Below, one piece after another: positions 1 to 6,975 of a stretch of DNA of 7,110 nucleotides. The stretch spans positions 1 through 7,110 of the forward strand of contig JBJXGR010000424.1 of NCBI GenBank assembly GCA_046160045.1. Direction: 5' to 3'. The stretch comes from CAZGUX01 sp046160045. Lineage in GTDB: Bacteria > Acidobacteriota > Terriglobia > Bryobacterales > Bryobacteraceae. Numbering within the stretch: the stretch's first letter is position 1; each line of letters opens with the position of its first letter. Under the pieces are notes generated by a model. It was not told the DNA's origin, did not search any database, and saw nothing but the letters and a program-made list of their open reading frames with translations. A program made the position numbers and the translations under genes.

Positions 1-2
1 GC

Positions 3-47
3 TCGCCAGCAGAGCCCGTCTCCGCTTCACCGGCACCCGCAGACTAA
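3..47 (+). CDS. 3' end of an unidentified gene (14 codons, left-truncated)
   Basis: The frame starting at base 3 reads SPAEPVSASPAPAD and stops at TAA (45-47). The Pro/Ala/Ser-rich composition resembles a disordered C-terminal tail. Lying just before the repeated IS-end motif, it could be the end of the last gene of that element (istB or a transposase), but 14 residues cannot identify it. The other two plus frames also stay open here, so the frame choice rests on the stop position and context only. Confidence 0.25.
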   Translation, partial: SPAEPVSASPAPAD

Positions 48-74
48 CATGCACTCCCCAGACAGGCAGGCAAA

Positions 75-95
75 AGGCGACATTTCTACTTTGCC
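75..95 (+). repeat. 21-bp direct repeat, copy 1 (IS-end motif)
   Basis: The motif is A followed by GGCGACATTTCTACTTTGCC, and it recurs exactly at 100-120, giving a 25-bp period (about two and a half helical turns). It begins GGC and ends GCC. A GGCAAA at 69-74 is the inverted complement of the motif's last six bases. The likely role is a transposase-binding site at the element tip. Confidence 0.8.
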
Positions 96-99
96 AGGG

Positions 100-120
100 A
101 GGCGACATTTCTACTTTGCC
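100..120 (+). repeat. 21-bp direct repeat, copy 2 (IS-end motif)
   Basis: This is a perfect second copy of the motif at 75-95, separated from it by only four bases (AGGG). It is followed at once by TTGACA (121-126), which I take as the tip of the element. Confidence 0.8.
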
Positions 121-142
121 TTGACACGACTCATCTCAGGTG

Positions 143-167
143 TTGACCTTACGATTTCGTCTAAGGT
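143..167 (+). promoter_or_regulatory. Weak candidate promoter/operator region of the large Ig-repeat gene
   Basis: TTGACC at 143-148 resembles a -35 box, but nothing at the right spacing makes a good -10 box. The IS tip also gives a perfect TTGACA at 121-126, again without a convincing -10 partner. A 6-bp inverted repeat, ACCTTA (146-151) and TAAGGT (162-167) with a 10-base loop, lies just before the start codon. It includes the only Shine-Dalgarno-like bases (AAGG, 163-166), about 14 bases before ATG 181. It may be chance. Confidence 0.15.
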
Positions 168-180
168 ACCATTGGGCCTT

Positions 181-276
181 ATGCCTCCGTGGACCCCGAC
201 AGCGATTCGTGTGTGTTGCCGGGGTGGCGTTGCTTTCTTGGCCCTGTTGAGTCTCTTTGATTCGATCCTTCCGGCT
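181..276 (+). other. Signal peptide of the Ig-repeat protein
   Basis: Residues 1-32: a charged start with Arg10 and Arg14, a hydrophobic core (GVAFLALLSLFDSIL) and a likely signal peptidase I site after Ala32 (LPA-Q). Two adjacent cysteines (12-13) lie before the core and are not in a lipobox, so export as a lipoprotein is unlikely. Confidence 0.75.
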
Positions 277-3200
277 CAGCCCCCCGAACCGCTCCGCATC
301 ACGACCAGTTCTCCTTTGCCCGAGGCAACGGTAGGCGTGGCGTATAGCGCGTCGCTCTCGGCGGCGGGCGGGGTACCGGGTTATACGTATTCGATTACCG
401 GCGGTTCCCTGCCGGCGGGCCTGTCGCTGAGTGCGGCGGGTGTGGTCGGTGGGACACCCTTGCCGGGCGGCCGCAGCAACTCCACAATCCAGGTCAAGGT
501 GACCGACAGCGTGTCCGCCACGGCTTCCAGGGCTTTCACGCTGACGCTCAGGCCCGCGCCGCCCAGCATCACGACCGGTTCTCCTTTACCCGACGGAACC
601 GTGGGGGTGGGGTATAACCTCGCTCTTTCGGCGACGGGCGGGACGCCGGGGTACACCTATCTCGTTACGGGCGGCGCCACGCCGGCGGGCCTGTCGCTGA
701 GCGCGGCGGGCGTGCTCAGCGGGACCCCCTCGGCGGCCGGCGGCAGCAGTTTCACCGTCCAGGTCACCGACAGCGCTTCCGCCACGGCCCCGAAGATTTT
801 CTCCCTCACCATCAAGCCTGCGCCCAGCATCACGACCAGTTCTTCTTTACCCGACGGAACCGTGGGGGTGGCGTACAACCTCGCTCTTTCGGCGACGGGC
901 GGGACGCCGGGGTACAGCTATCTCGTTACCGGCGGCGCCACGCCGGCGGGCCTGTCGCTGAGCGCGGCGGGTGTGCTCAGCGGGACCCCCTTGTCGGCCG
1001 GCGGCAGCAGTTTTACCGTCCAGGTGACCGACAGCGCCTCCGCCACGGCCCCGAAGATTTTCTCGCTGACCATCAAGCTTGCGCCGACACCACTCAGCGT
1101 CACGACCAGTTCCCCTTTGCCCCAGGGTACCGTGGGCGTGGCGTATAGCGTGGCTCTCGCGGCGACCGGGGGCGCGCCAGGCTACACGTTTGCGATCGCA
1201 GGCGGTTCATCGCCGCCGCCGGGTCTCTCTCTTTCCTCGAGCGGGTTGCTCACCGGAACACCGACAACAGCGGGCACGTTCAGTTTTTCGGTCGCAGCCA
1301 GCGATACCCAATCCTCCGTCTCTCCGGCCAAGCCGCTCGACGTGACGATTGTCCCGGCACTGACGATTACCTCGCCACCTTCGCTTCCGGGCGGCACGGC
1401 CACGCAGCCGTACTCCTATTCCTTCGTGCCTTCGGGAGGAACCGGTCCCTACACCTGGTCGATTTCCAAAGGTACACTGCCCGCCGGGATCACCCTCAAC
1501 CCGGCGGACGGCACACTGAAGGGGACTCCCACCGAGGGAGGGACGTTCCAAATCGAGGTCCGTGTGACGGACTCGCTGTCTCAGACAGCAGCGTCCCCGT
1601 TCACGCTGAACATCATCCTTCCGCCCACCATCAGCACCAAGGCGATACCGGGCGGCACGATCAGCCAGCCCTACCGGTTCACCTTCGCCGCGACCAACGG
1701 AACCCCGCCATACCGGTGGCAAATCACGGCAGGGGTCCCCCCCGGGGGAATATCTCTATCGAGCGCCGGAGTTCTGGAAGGGACGCCCTCGAGCGCCGGA
1801 CCTTCGACGCTCACCATCCGGGTCACCGATGCCGCAGGCGTAACGGACTCGGTCACAGTCTCGTTCACGATTTCGTCCGCTCCGCTGACCGTCACCACTT
1901 CCGCAGTGTTGCCGGAGGCGATCATCAACCGGCCCTATTCGGCGTCGCTCAGCGCAAAGGGAGGCACGCCGCCGTTCTCGTGGTCGCTGGCTTCGGGATC
2001 GTTGCCGGGTGGACTGACGTTGACCTCGCCGGGCGAGATCCGCGGAACCCCGACGGCCCTCGGCAACTTTGACTTCACCGTCCAACTCACGGATAGCAAT
2101 CCTCTGGCTCCGGTGACCACCGCCCCCTTCCCCTTCCGCCTGGCAGTCAGTCCGCCGCCGCTCGAGATCATCACCTCTTCGCAATTGCCTGAAGGGGCCG
2201 CTCGAGTTGCCTACACCTTTGCTTTGACCGCCACGGGCGGGAGGTCGACCATCGTTTGGAGTGTGATCTCGGGATCTTTGCCTCCCGGGTTCGGTTTGAA
2301 CTCGGCAACGGGCGTCATTACGGGCAACTCGACCGTCGCCGGTACCTACAACTTCAGCGTGCAGGCTCGCGACGACGGCGGCCCGTCGTCGGTGCGGGCA
2401 TTCGTTCTGGTGATTCGCGCGGGAGCCGGCGCGGGCACGGCGATTTCCGTCACGACGCCCGCGCTGTTGCCCGAAGCGACGATCAATCGCCCCTATTCGG
2501 TATCATTCAGCGCAGAGGGCGGCATCCCCCCGTACGTGTGGTCGCTCGATTCCGGATCATTGCCAAGCGGGCTGGCTCTCACTTCTCCGGGCGAAATCCG
2601 CGGAATCCCTACCGCGCTCGGCGCATTCGACTTCACGGTCCGAATCGCGGACAGCACTCCGCCGGCGGCAACGACGACCGCGAGAGCTGCCGAATCCGGG
2701 GCGAACCGGCCGGCCGCGATCGCCGGACCGTTTCCTTTCCGGCTGGCGGTGATTCCGCCCCCGGTCGAAATCACCACCGCGTCGCCGCTGCCCGCAGCCG
2801 GGGTAGGCGTCCCCTACAGCATTGTTCTGGTCGCCACCGGCAGCCAGACGGGCATCGTTTTTGCGATTGTCTCCGGCGCGCTGCCTCCCGGGTTGAGTTT
2901 GAACTCATCGACCGGCGCGATCTCCGGCACCGCAACCCTTGCGGGCACGTACGAGTTCACGGTGCAGGCCCGGGACAACAGCGGCCCCTCCTCGCTCGAG
3001 CGATTCGTCCTGTCTGTGCCTGGAGAGGCCGACCTGGTACTGTCGGCGTACTCAGCGGTGTTCAATGCGGCTGCGGGCGGGGCGGCCCCTCCCGCGCAGT
3101 CGATTTCAGTGGCGTCGCGGCTGAATTCCCTGACGGCCTACCGGGTCACGGCCGACGCCGCGCCGTGGTTGCGGGTGATCTCCGGCGCCGAAGCCTCCAC

Positions 3201-5352
3201 GCCCGGACGCATTATTCTGGGCGTCAACGCCGCGTCCCTGGATCCGGGCTCCTACCGCGCAACCATCCGTGTCGAGTCCGTCACCACGCGCCAGGTGATC
3301 GCCGTTCCTATCTCGCTCGAAGTGACCGCGACCCGGCCGAGTCTGGAGATCTCGCCCAGCTATCTACGTCTCGATCGAGGCACGCCTGGAGACAATCCGG
3401 CACCGCTGGTGCAAGTGCGAAACACGGGCATCGTGTCGCTCGACTTCACCGCGACGGTTGTCGAGGGCGCTTCCTACATCACGGTGCAGCCCACGCAAGG
3501 GACTTTGCGCCCGGGTGACACCTCGGCGGTGCGGATCCTCTACGGCCCGACAATCCCCAGCGGTTTTACGCGGGCGGTGATCCGTTTTCGTTCAGACCTG
3601 GGAACGACCGATATCCCTGTCTCGATTGCCAATCCCTCGACGCCGCGCATGCTGCGTCTGGAGCCGGAGGGGACACTGGTCAATGCGCGCCAGGACAATG
3701 GCGCCTCCCGCGGGACACGTTCGTTCAGCGTCCTGAATCAGGGGAGCGTGCCGGTGGATTACACGACTCAAGTCGTCTCGGAGTCGCCCTGGCTGAGGGT
3801 GGACAAGTCCTCGGGCTCGATTCCGGCCGCGGGCGCGGATGCCATCGACTTCACCGCCGATCCCGGTTCCTTGCGCCCCGGCGCCTATTACGGCCGCATT
3901 CGGGTCAACGCACCCTCTGCCCCGAACACTCCGCTCGACTTCATCGTCGTGCTGCGGGTGGTGTCCTCCGACCAGCCGCCGCTACCGGAACTGGATCCCT
4001 CCGGCCTGGTCTTTACGGCGCCGGAAGGCGGATCGGCTCCCCGGAACCAGTCGGTTCAGATTTACACCAGCAGTCTCGCGGGCGTTCCCTACCAGGCCTC
4101 CGTCTATACGGAAGACCGCGGCGACTGGCTGTCGGTGAGCCCGGCTACCGGCGTTACTTCCACACGCACTCCCGCAACCCTCACCCTTCGCGTCGACGGG
4201 TCGCGCCTGAAGCGCGGTGTTTACACGGGAAGGGTCAACGTCTCGCTCTCCTCGACGGCAGTGCGCTCGGTCCAGGTGACGTACGTGGTGACCCCCGCCG
4301 CCGGCAGAACCGCGGCCAGCGAGAACTCCCTGGCCGGCTGCACTCCCAACCGGCTGGTGGCCACCCATACCGGCCTCGCCGGCAATTTCTCTTCGCCCGT
4401 TGCCTGGCCGTCCCCGATTTCCGTGCGCCTGACGGATGATTGCGGCGACGCGGTGGCGTCGGCTCAGGTGATTGCCAACTTCTCGAATGGCGATCCGCCG
4501 CTGCCGCTCCGTTTGTCCAATGCACAGACCGGTACGTACTCGGCCACCTGGGTTCCGGCGGTTGCTTCGAACCAACTCACGGTGACGGCGAACGCCACCG
4601 CGCCGAGCCTGGCCTCCACCACAACCGATATCATCGGCGCGGCCGAGGCAAACAGCGCGCCCATCATCGGCCGCGGCGCCGTGCTGCACAATTACTTCCG
4701 ACAGGTACTGGGACCGCTCGCGCCTGGCAATCTGGTGGAGATCCTTGGCCAGGAACTTGCTGGCAGTGTCGCGACCGCGACCTTCCCCGCACCCAAGACC
4801 CTGAACGGGGTTACGGTGCTGATCAGCGGCCGCCCGGCGCCGTTGCTGTACGTCAGCCCCACTCAGATCAATGCGCAAATCCCCTTCGGCCTGGCCACCG
4901 AGACCACATATTCGGTTCTTGTCTCCACCGGGCAGGCCCTGGCCATGCCACAGCCGTTGGATCTGAATGCAGTGAAGCCCGGGATCGCGGCAAATCCCGA
5001 CGCGATCGCAATCGCTCAGTTCGCCGACGGAAGCCCGGTGAAAGCCGGCGCGCCCGCCAAGGCCGGGGATGTCATCACGCTCTTTCTGGCGGGGCTTGGC
5101 GCCACGACCGTGGATGTTCCGGCGGGTTCCGTCTCTCCTGCCGACCCACCCGCTTTGGCGGTTACACCTGTTTCTGTCACGATCGGCGGCCAGGTGGCCG
5201 AGGTCGCGTTTGCGGGACTGACCCCCGGCCTGGTCGGGGTTTACCAGGTGGACCTGCGCATTCCCGAGGGTCTTCCTCCTGGTGTTGCCGAGGTCATTCT
5301 GACCCAAGGCAACACCCTCGCCAACATTGTCCGAATCCCAATCGGACGGTAA
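181..5352 (+). CDS. Exported multi-domain Ig-repeat protein with TIGR03437 C-terminal domain
   Basis: A 1723-residue protein. I start it at ATG 181, not the in-frame ATG 49, because residues from 181 form a signal peptide (Arg-containing start, hydrophobic stretch GVAFLALLSL, cleavage near LPA-Q33), while the extra 44 residues only translate the IS-end repeats. Domain order: residues 38-948, ten Ig-like repeats (putative Ig, He_PIG type) with recurring LPxGTVGVxY, GGTPGYxY, LPAGLSLSxxGxLxGTP and FxVxVTDS; 949-1375, four BACON-like units with APWLRV, SPWLRV or GDWLSV cores; 1376-1494, a middle domain with Cys1387 and Cys1421; 1495-1723, a domain matching TIGR03437, with PLAPGNLVEILGQ, LLYVSPTQINAQIPF and VYQVDLRIP. 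No catalytic motif is visible. The likely role is surface or secreted adhesion, carbohydrate binding or scaffolding, inferred from architecture. The gene converges with the ThuA-domain gene. Confidence 0.93.
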   Translation: MPPWTPTAIRVCCRGGVAFLALLSLFDSILPAQPPEPLRITTSSPLPEATVGVAYSASLSAAGGVPGYTYSITGGSLPAGLSLSAAGVVGGTPLPGGRSNSTIQVKVTDSVSATASRAFTLTLRPAPPSITTGSPLPDGTVGVGYNLALSATGGTPGYTYLVTGGATPAGLSLSAAGVLSGTPSAAGGSSFTVQVTDSASATAPKIFSLTIKPAPSITTSSSLPDGTVGVAYNLALSATGGTPGYSYLVTGGATPAGLSLSAAGVLSGTPLSAGGSSFTVQVTDSASATAPKIFSLTIKLAPTPLSVTTSSPLPQGTVGVAYSVALAATGGAPGYTFAIAGGSSPPPGLSLSSSGLLTGTPTTAGTFSFSVAASDTQSSVSPAKPLDVTIVPALTITSPPSLPGGTATQPYSYSFVPSGGTGPYTWSISKGTLPAGITLNPADGTLKGTPTEGGTFQIEVRVTDSLSQTAASPFTLNIILPPTISTKAIPGGTISQPYRFTFAATNGTPPYRWQITAGVPPGGISLSSAGVLEGTPSSAGPSTLTIRVTDAAGVTDSVTVSFTISSAPLTVTTSAVLPEAIINRPYSASLSAKGGTPPFSWSLASGSLPGGLTLTSPGEIRGTPTALGNFDFTVQLTDSNPLAPVTTAPFPFRLAVSPPPLEIITSSQLPEGAARVAYTFALTATGGRSTIVWSVISGSLPPGFGLNSATGVITGNSTVAGTYNFSVQARDDGGPSSVRAFVLVIRAGAGAGTAISVTTPALLPEATINRPYSVSFSAEGGIPPYVWSLDSGSLPSGLALTSPGEIRGIPTALGAFDFTVRIADSTPPAATTTARAAESGANRPAAIAGPFPFRLAVIPPPVEITTASPLPAAGVGVPYSIVLVATGSQTGIVFAIVSGALPPGLSLNSSTGAISGTATLAGTYEFTVQARDNSGPSSLERFVLSVPGEADLVLSAYSAVFNAAAGGAAPPAQSISVASRLNSLTAYRVTADAAPWLRVISGAEASTPGRIILGVNAASLDPGSYRATIRVESVTTRQVIAVPISLEVTATRPSLEISPSYLRLDRGTPGDNPAPLVQVRNTGIVSLDFTATVVEGASYITVQPTQGTLRPGDTSAVRILYGPTIPSGFTRAVIRFRSDLGTTDIPVSIANPSTPRMLRLEPEGTLVNARQDNGASRGTRSFSVLNQGSVPVDYTTQVVSESPWLRVDKSSGSIPAAGADAIDFTADPGSLRPGAYYGRIRVNAPSAPNTPLDFIVVLRVVSSDQPPLPELDPSGLVFTAPEGGSAPRNQSVQIYTSSLAGVPYQASVYTEDRGDWLSVSPATGVTSTRTPATLTLRVDGSRLKRGVYTGRVNVSLSSTAVRSVQVTYVVTPAAGRTAASENSLAGCTPNRLVATHTGLAGNFSSPVAWPSPISVRLTDDCGDAVASAQVIANFSNGDPPLPLRLSNAQTGTYSATWVPAVASNQLTVTANATAPSLASTTTDIIGAAEANSAPIIGRGAVLHNYFRQVLGPLAPGNLVEILGQELAGSVATATFPAPKTLNGVTVLISGRPAPLLYVSPTQINAQIPFGLATETTYSVLVSTGQALAMPQPLDLNAVKPGIAANPDAIAIAQFADGSPVKAGAPAKAGDVITLFLAGLGATTVDVPAGSVSPADPPALAVTPVSVTIGGQVAEVAFAGLTPGLVGVYQVDLRIPEGLPPGVAEVILTQGNTLANIVRIPIGR
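556..1080 (+). repeat. Near-identical tandem DNA duplication (Ig units 2 and 3)
   Basis: Unit 2 (556-819) and unit 3 (820-1080) differ at only about 15 of roughly 262 bases by hand comparison, or about 94% identity, and run of identity reaches several tens of bases. Units 1 and 4 are clearly more distant. This points to a recent single-unit duplication or to gene conversion between neighbours. Confidence 0.85.
1885..3024 (+). repeat. Two-unit higher-order duplication (Ig units 7-8 and 9-10)
   Basis: Units 7 and 9 share features not seen in the others: INRPYS, GSLPxGLxLTSPGEIRG, PTALGxFDFTV and PFPFRLAV followed by PPP. Units 8 and 10 share I(V)(W/F)xIxSG(S/A)LPPGxxLNS, (V/L)AGTYxF(S/T)VQARD and GPSS. 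The order 7-8-9-10 is therefore an old duplication of a two-domain block. Protein similarity is clear, but DNA identity is much lower than between units 2 and 3. Confidence 0.8.
3025..4305 (+). other. Four BACON-like / choice-of-anchor beta-sandwich units
   Basis: Residues 949-1053, 1054-1155, 1156-1267 and 1268-1375 each run about 100-110 residues. They share an opening like LxLSP/LxLDxxG, a central WL(R/S)V motif in three of four, and a closing Y(R/Y/T)(A/G)xIRV(x)S strand. Examples are APWLRVISG, SPWLRVDKSSG and GDWLSVSPATG, with LDPGSYRATIRV, LRPGAYYGRIRV and LKRGVYTGRVNV. The pattern fits BACON-type domains, known from Bacteroidetes and Acidobacteria surface proteins and often linked to carbohydrate or mucin binding. 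The second unit lacks the Trp motif (ASYITVQPTQG) and is the most divergent. Confidence 0.65.
4306..4662 (+). other. Middle Ig-like domain carrying the two cysteines
   Basis: Residues 1376-1494 separate the BACON-like array from the C-terminal domain. They read as an Ig/filamin-like fold with ISVRLTDDCGDAV, SNAQTGTYSATWVP and NQLTVTANATA, like the bacterial Ig or invasin-type linkers often found before TIGR03437 domains. Cys1387 and Cys1421 are the only cysteines I find after the signal peptide, so a disulfide bond is plausible. Confidence 0.55.
4663..5349 (+). other. TIGR03437 (Solibacter C-terminal) domain
   Basis: Residues 1495-1723, about the usual size of the family. Recognisable points are an N-terminal NYFRQVLGPLAPGNLVEILGQ, the LNGVTVLISGRPAPLLYVSP block, QINAQIPFGL, DVITLFLAGLGAT, and a final VGVYQVDLRIPEGLPPG before a strand ending IGR. 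The family is known mainly as a C-terminal module on many different exported proteins of Solibacter-type Acidobacteriota, with no assigned biochemical function. Its terminal position on diverse proteins suggests a sorting or anchoring role, but that is inference. Confidence 0.88.
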
Positions 5353-5400
5353 AGACCGCGCTGGCTCGGGATGAAACCATTTCGAGGTTGGGTGAAATCA

Positions 5401-5464
5401 CTGCTGCGGCAACCTGCTGAGAGGACCGCTCGCTCACGCTCGCGGCACGGTTTGGTCGCAGCAG
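5401..5464. repeat. Convergent intergenic spacer with compact repeat and weak inverted repeat
   Basis: The stop codons of the two converging genes lie at 5350-5352 and 5479-5481. Within the spacer, CTGCTGCG (5401-5408) is the exact inverse complement of CGCAGCAG (5457-5464), with a 48-base loop. Inside the loop, CGCTCGC-TCA-CGCTCGC (5427-5443) is a 7-bp direct repeat around TCA. No T-run follows, so a standard intrinsic terminator is not supported. CTGA-AAA-TCAG at 5472-5482 is a small hairpin overlapping the ThuA-domain stop. The segment may be an interspersed repeat or a factor-dependent terminator region. Confidence 0.3.
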
Positions 5465-5478
5465 GGCGTCACTGAAAA

Positions 5479-6945
5479 TCAGCGCGTGGTTGTCCGGACC
5501 GGTTGCGCTTCGCCGCGTCCCGCGGCCCACTCGATCGAGTTCCACACCAGTTGCCGGAATTGCGGGTGGCGATGAGAATCGCTCGAGTGGCCTAACTGGA
5601 TCACGACCACCCGCGACTTCCTGTAGCCGCTGATCCAGGCGAGCGGCCCGTCGGCCGTCGCTTCATCCGTCTTCAACAGCACCTGGATGTCGGGCGAGAA
5701 CCACATGCCCTTGTAGGTCTCATCCAGGATGTACATCGGCGGGATCCCTTTAAGGATCGGATGCTTCACCACCGGCTTGCCTACCAGCGGGACGTCGTGT
5801 TTGAAGGTCGACGCCGGTTGCCCGTCGATGGGCTTGAGAAGGTACCGCGCGCCGACCACATCCTTCCACCACCACTCCCAGTCGTTGAAGTTCGCCACGG
5901 CGTGGTGCAGGACTACAATTCCCTTCCCGCTCTCGGCGAAGCGCACCAGCATCTGTTTCTGGTCGTCCGGAAGGGACTGGTTCATGTCGTAGAACACCAG
6001 CACATCGTACTTTTTTATCGTGTCGGGAGGGAGAGCGCGGGGGTGAGGATTCATGGTGGCGCGAATGCGCGGCTGAGCGTCGAACAGGGTGGCGAACGAT
6101 GGATCGTAGCCGTGCCCGCCGGTGATCACGGATATCCGCACTGCGTCGTCGTTGATCCTGTCGAGTTCGATGACCGGCGGCAGGGTGACCGCACCGGTGG
6201 CAGCCCATTCGACGCCGCGCGTGAAGGAAGCCACGTACCCCGGCGCGTTCATGGCGGCGAGGTCATGTCCCAGGGCCGAATAGAAAGTGCGCCCCTTGGC
6301 GTAGGAAACCGTCCAGAGGAGCGGCTCTTCCTTGCCAGTCCCCTTGGTTTCAGGGTCGGAATAGGCGGTAGCCAGAACATGAATATCCGGCTGGGTCCGG
6401 AGCGCGTGATACAACTCGTCACCGATCAGGAAGGATTCATCCAGCCCGGCGGCGATCGGGTGCCGGCGATCCTGCCACTTGACGTGAAACACGTGCCGGA
6501 ACCCATGGCCGGTCGAGGGGCTGTCCAGAGCCCACCAGCCTCCCAGCATTTTGGCGTATTCCGGCCACGGCGGTTCTTTGATTCCGGTGCCGGTTTGATA
6601 GGGTCCCAGCACCGCGGGCGTGCCGAACGAATAGGCCGCCGCGTGCAGCGACACCAGCCCTTTGCCGGACCGGACAAAGGACTCGACGGCCTGCTCGGAC
6701 GCGGCGCCCCAACGTGGTCCGCAATAGTCCGAAACCAGGACATGGTAGGGGGCCAGCGCCGCCTCGTTCAAACCCGCCGGCTCTTCGGTTACGTGAACAT
6801 CGAATCGGCCGGTGGCATCGAGGATCTGACGCAGGCGCGGGGTCGTGGCCCGCCAGTCGTGGTTGTTGCGGCCGGAGAGGATCAGGACGCGGATGGCACC
6901 GGAGCGGAACATCTTCTCCATCACCTGGGCCGGAGCGAGGTTCAT
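5479..6945 (-). CDS. Tandem ThuA-like domain protein, probably exported, 5' end broken
   Basis: From ATG 6945 the protein has 488 residues. Domain 1 (about 18-258) starts IRVLILSGRNNHDWR and holds SLHAAAYSF (His101) and YSALGHD (His227). Domain 2 (about 268-480) starts VRISVITGGHGYDPSF and holds VLHHAVANFNDWEWW (His347, His348) and QLGHSSDSHRHP (His453). Both halves match the ThuA-like family (class I glutamine-amidotransferase-like fold, often without the catalytic Cys), linked to trehalose or other sugar use in some bacteria; two fused copies are about twice the usual length. The reaction cannot be told from sequence. ATG 6945 is only the first in-frame ATG (TTG 6949-6951 is also possible): the frame stays open upstream through a signal-peptide-like stretch without a start, so the real start is probably missing. 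The gene converges with the Ig-repeat gene. Confidence 0.9.
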   Translation of the reverse strand: MNLAPAQVMEKMFRSGAIRVLILSGRNNHDWRATTPRLRQILDATGRFDVHVTEEPAGLNEAALAPYHVLVSDYCGPRWGAASEQAVESFVRSGKGLVSLHAAAYSFGTPAVLGPYQTGTGIKEPPWPEYAKMLGGWWALDSPSTGHGFRHVFHVKWQDRRHPIAAGLDESFLIGDELYHALRTQPDIHVLATAYSDPETKGTGKEEPLLWTVSYAKGRTFYSALGHDLAAMNAPGYVASFTRGVEWAATGAVTLPPVIELDRINDDAVRISVITGGHGYDPSFATLFDAQPRIRATMNPHPRALPPDTIKKYDVLVFYDMNQSLPDDQKQMLVRFAESGKGIVVLHHAVANFNDWEWWWKDVVGARYLLKPIDGQPASTFKHDVPLVGKPVVKHPILKGIPPMYILDETYKGMWFSPDIQVLLKTDEATADGPLAWISGYRKSRVVVIQLGHSSDSHRHPQFRQLVWNSIEWAAGRGEAQPVRTTTR

Positions 6946-6975
6946 GAACAAAAACAGAGAGAGGGCGATTTGCCA
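6925..6975 (-). other. Signal peptide of the ThuA-domain protein, missing its start codon
   Basis: Reading the ThuA frame upstream of its first ATG gives WQIALSLFLFMNLAPAQ: a hydrophobic core followed by an Ala-Pro-Ala site before Gln, a good signal peptidase I pattern. Upstream of Trp the frame turns into Arg/Pro-rich sequence up to the window edge, with no ATG, GTG or TTG. I infer that the native gene started just upstream of this point and that its first codons have been replaced. Confidence 0.6.

Larger units (their letters stand above)
1..126. mobile_element. Outer end of an insertion sequence (possibly IS21-like)
   Basis: The segment holds a short C-terminal coding tail ending in TAA at 45-47, then about 28 bases, then two 21-bp direct repeats (75-95 and 100-120), then TTGACA at 121-126. 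Read from the other strand, the end would begin TGTCAAGGCAAAG. A stop codon followed within 80 bases by repeated sites and a terminal TG/CA resembles the right end of IS21-family elements, where repeated sites near the tips bind the transposase; that resemblance is from memory. The rest of the element would lie left of the window. No target duplication can be seen because the other end is absent. It could instead be another IS family or an unrelated interspersed repeat. Confidence 0.45.
292..3024 (+). repeat. Ten tandem Ig-like (He_PIG-type) domain repeats
   Basis: The units start at about residues 38, 126, 214, 301, 393, 482, 569, 661, 755 and 862 and end at 948. Most are 87-94 residues. Unit 9 is about 107 because of an Ala/Thr-rich insertion (TTTARAAESGANRPAAIA) before its last strand. 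Each unit opens with a strand ending in TTSSxLP or similar, has a GG(T)PxY(T/S)(Y/W) core and an LPxGLxL turn, and ends with (F/L)xVxVxDS. Such repeats are common in long bacterial surface proteins and usually act as stalks or spacers, sometimes as sugar-binding modules. Confidence 0.88.

Noticed and set aside
75..120. CRISPR array or tandem-repeat regulatory array
   Set aside because: There are only two repeats, separated by four bases, which is far too short for spacers; the position and the TTGACA tip fit an IS end better.
49..180. In-frame N-terminal extension of the large protein from ATG 49
   Set aside because: These 44 codons translate the IS-end repeats and the leader; the signal peptide begins at ATG 181, and an extension would bury it.
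2256..3518. Plus-strand open frame (420 codons) overlapping the Ig array
   Set aside because: It is out of frame with the Ig repeats and rich in Arg/Gly/His; repeated DNA yields repeated shadow frames. No start context or domain supports it.
3982..5307. Long minus-strand open frame (441 codons) inside the large gene
   Set aside because: It is Arg/Gly-rich with no recognisable domain, and it lies opposite a well-supported coding frame with clear protein repeats. It is a typical antisense shadow in GC-rich DNA.
5401..5482. Intrinsic terminator between the converging genes
   Set aside because: The inverted repeats have a very long loop or only four-base stems, and no T-run follows on either strand.
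6944..6968. Phase-variable start for the lipoprotein through the AG repeat at 6956-6963
   Set aside because: Adding one AG unit would put ATG 6944 in frame with the lipoprotein. However, the tract is only four units, and the same bases encode the ThuA signal peptide on the other strand, so a chimeric joint explains both broken starts better.
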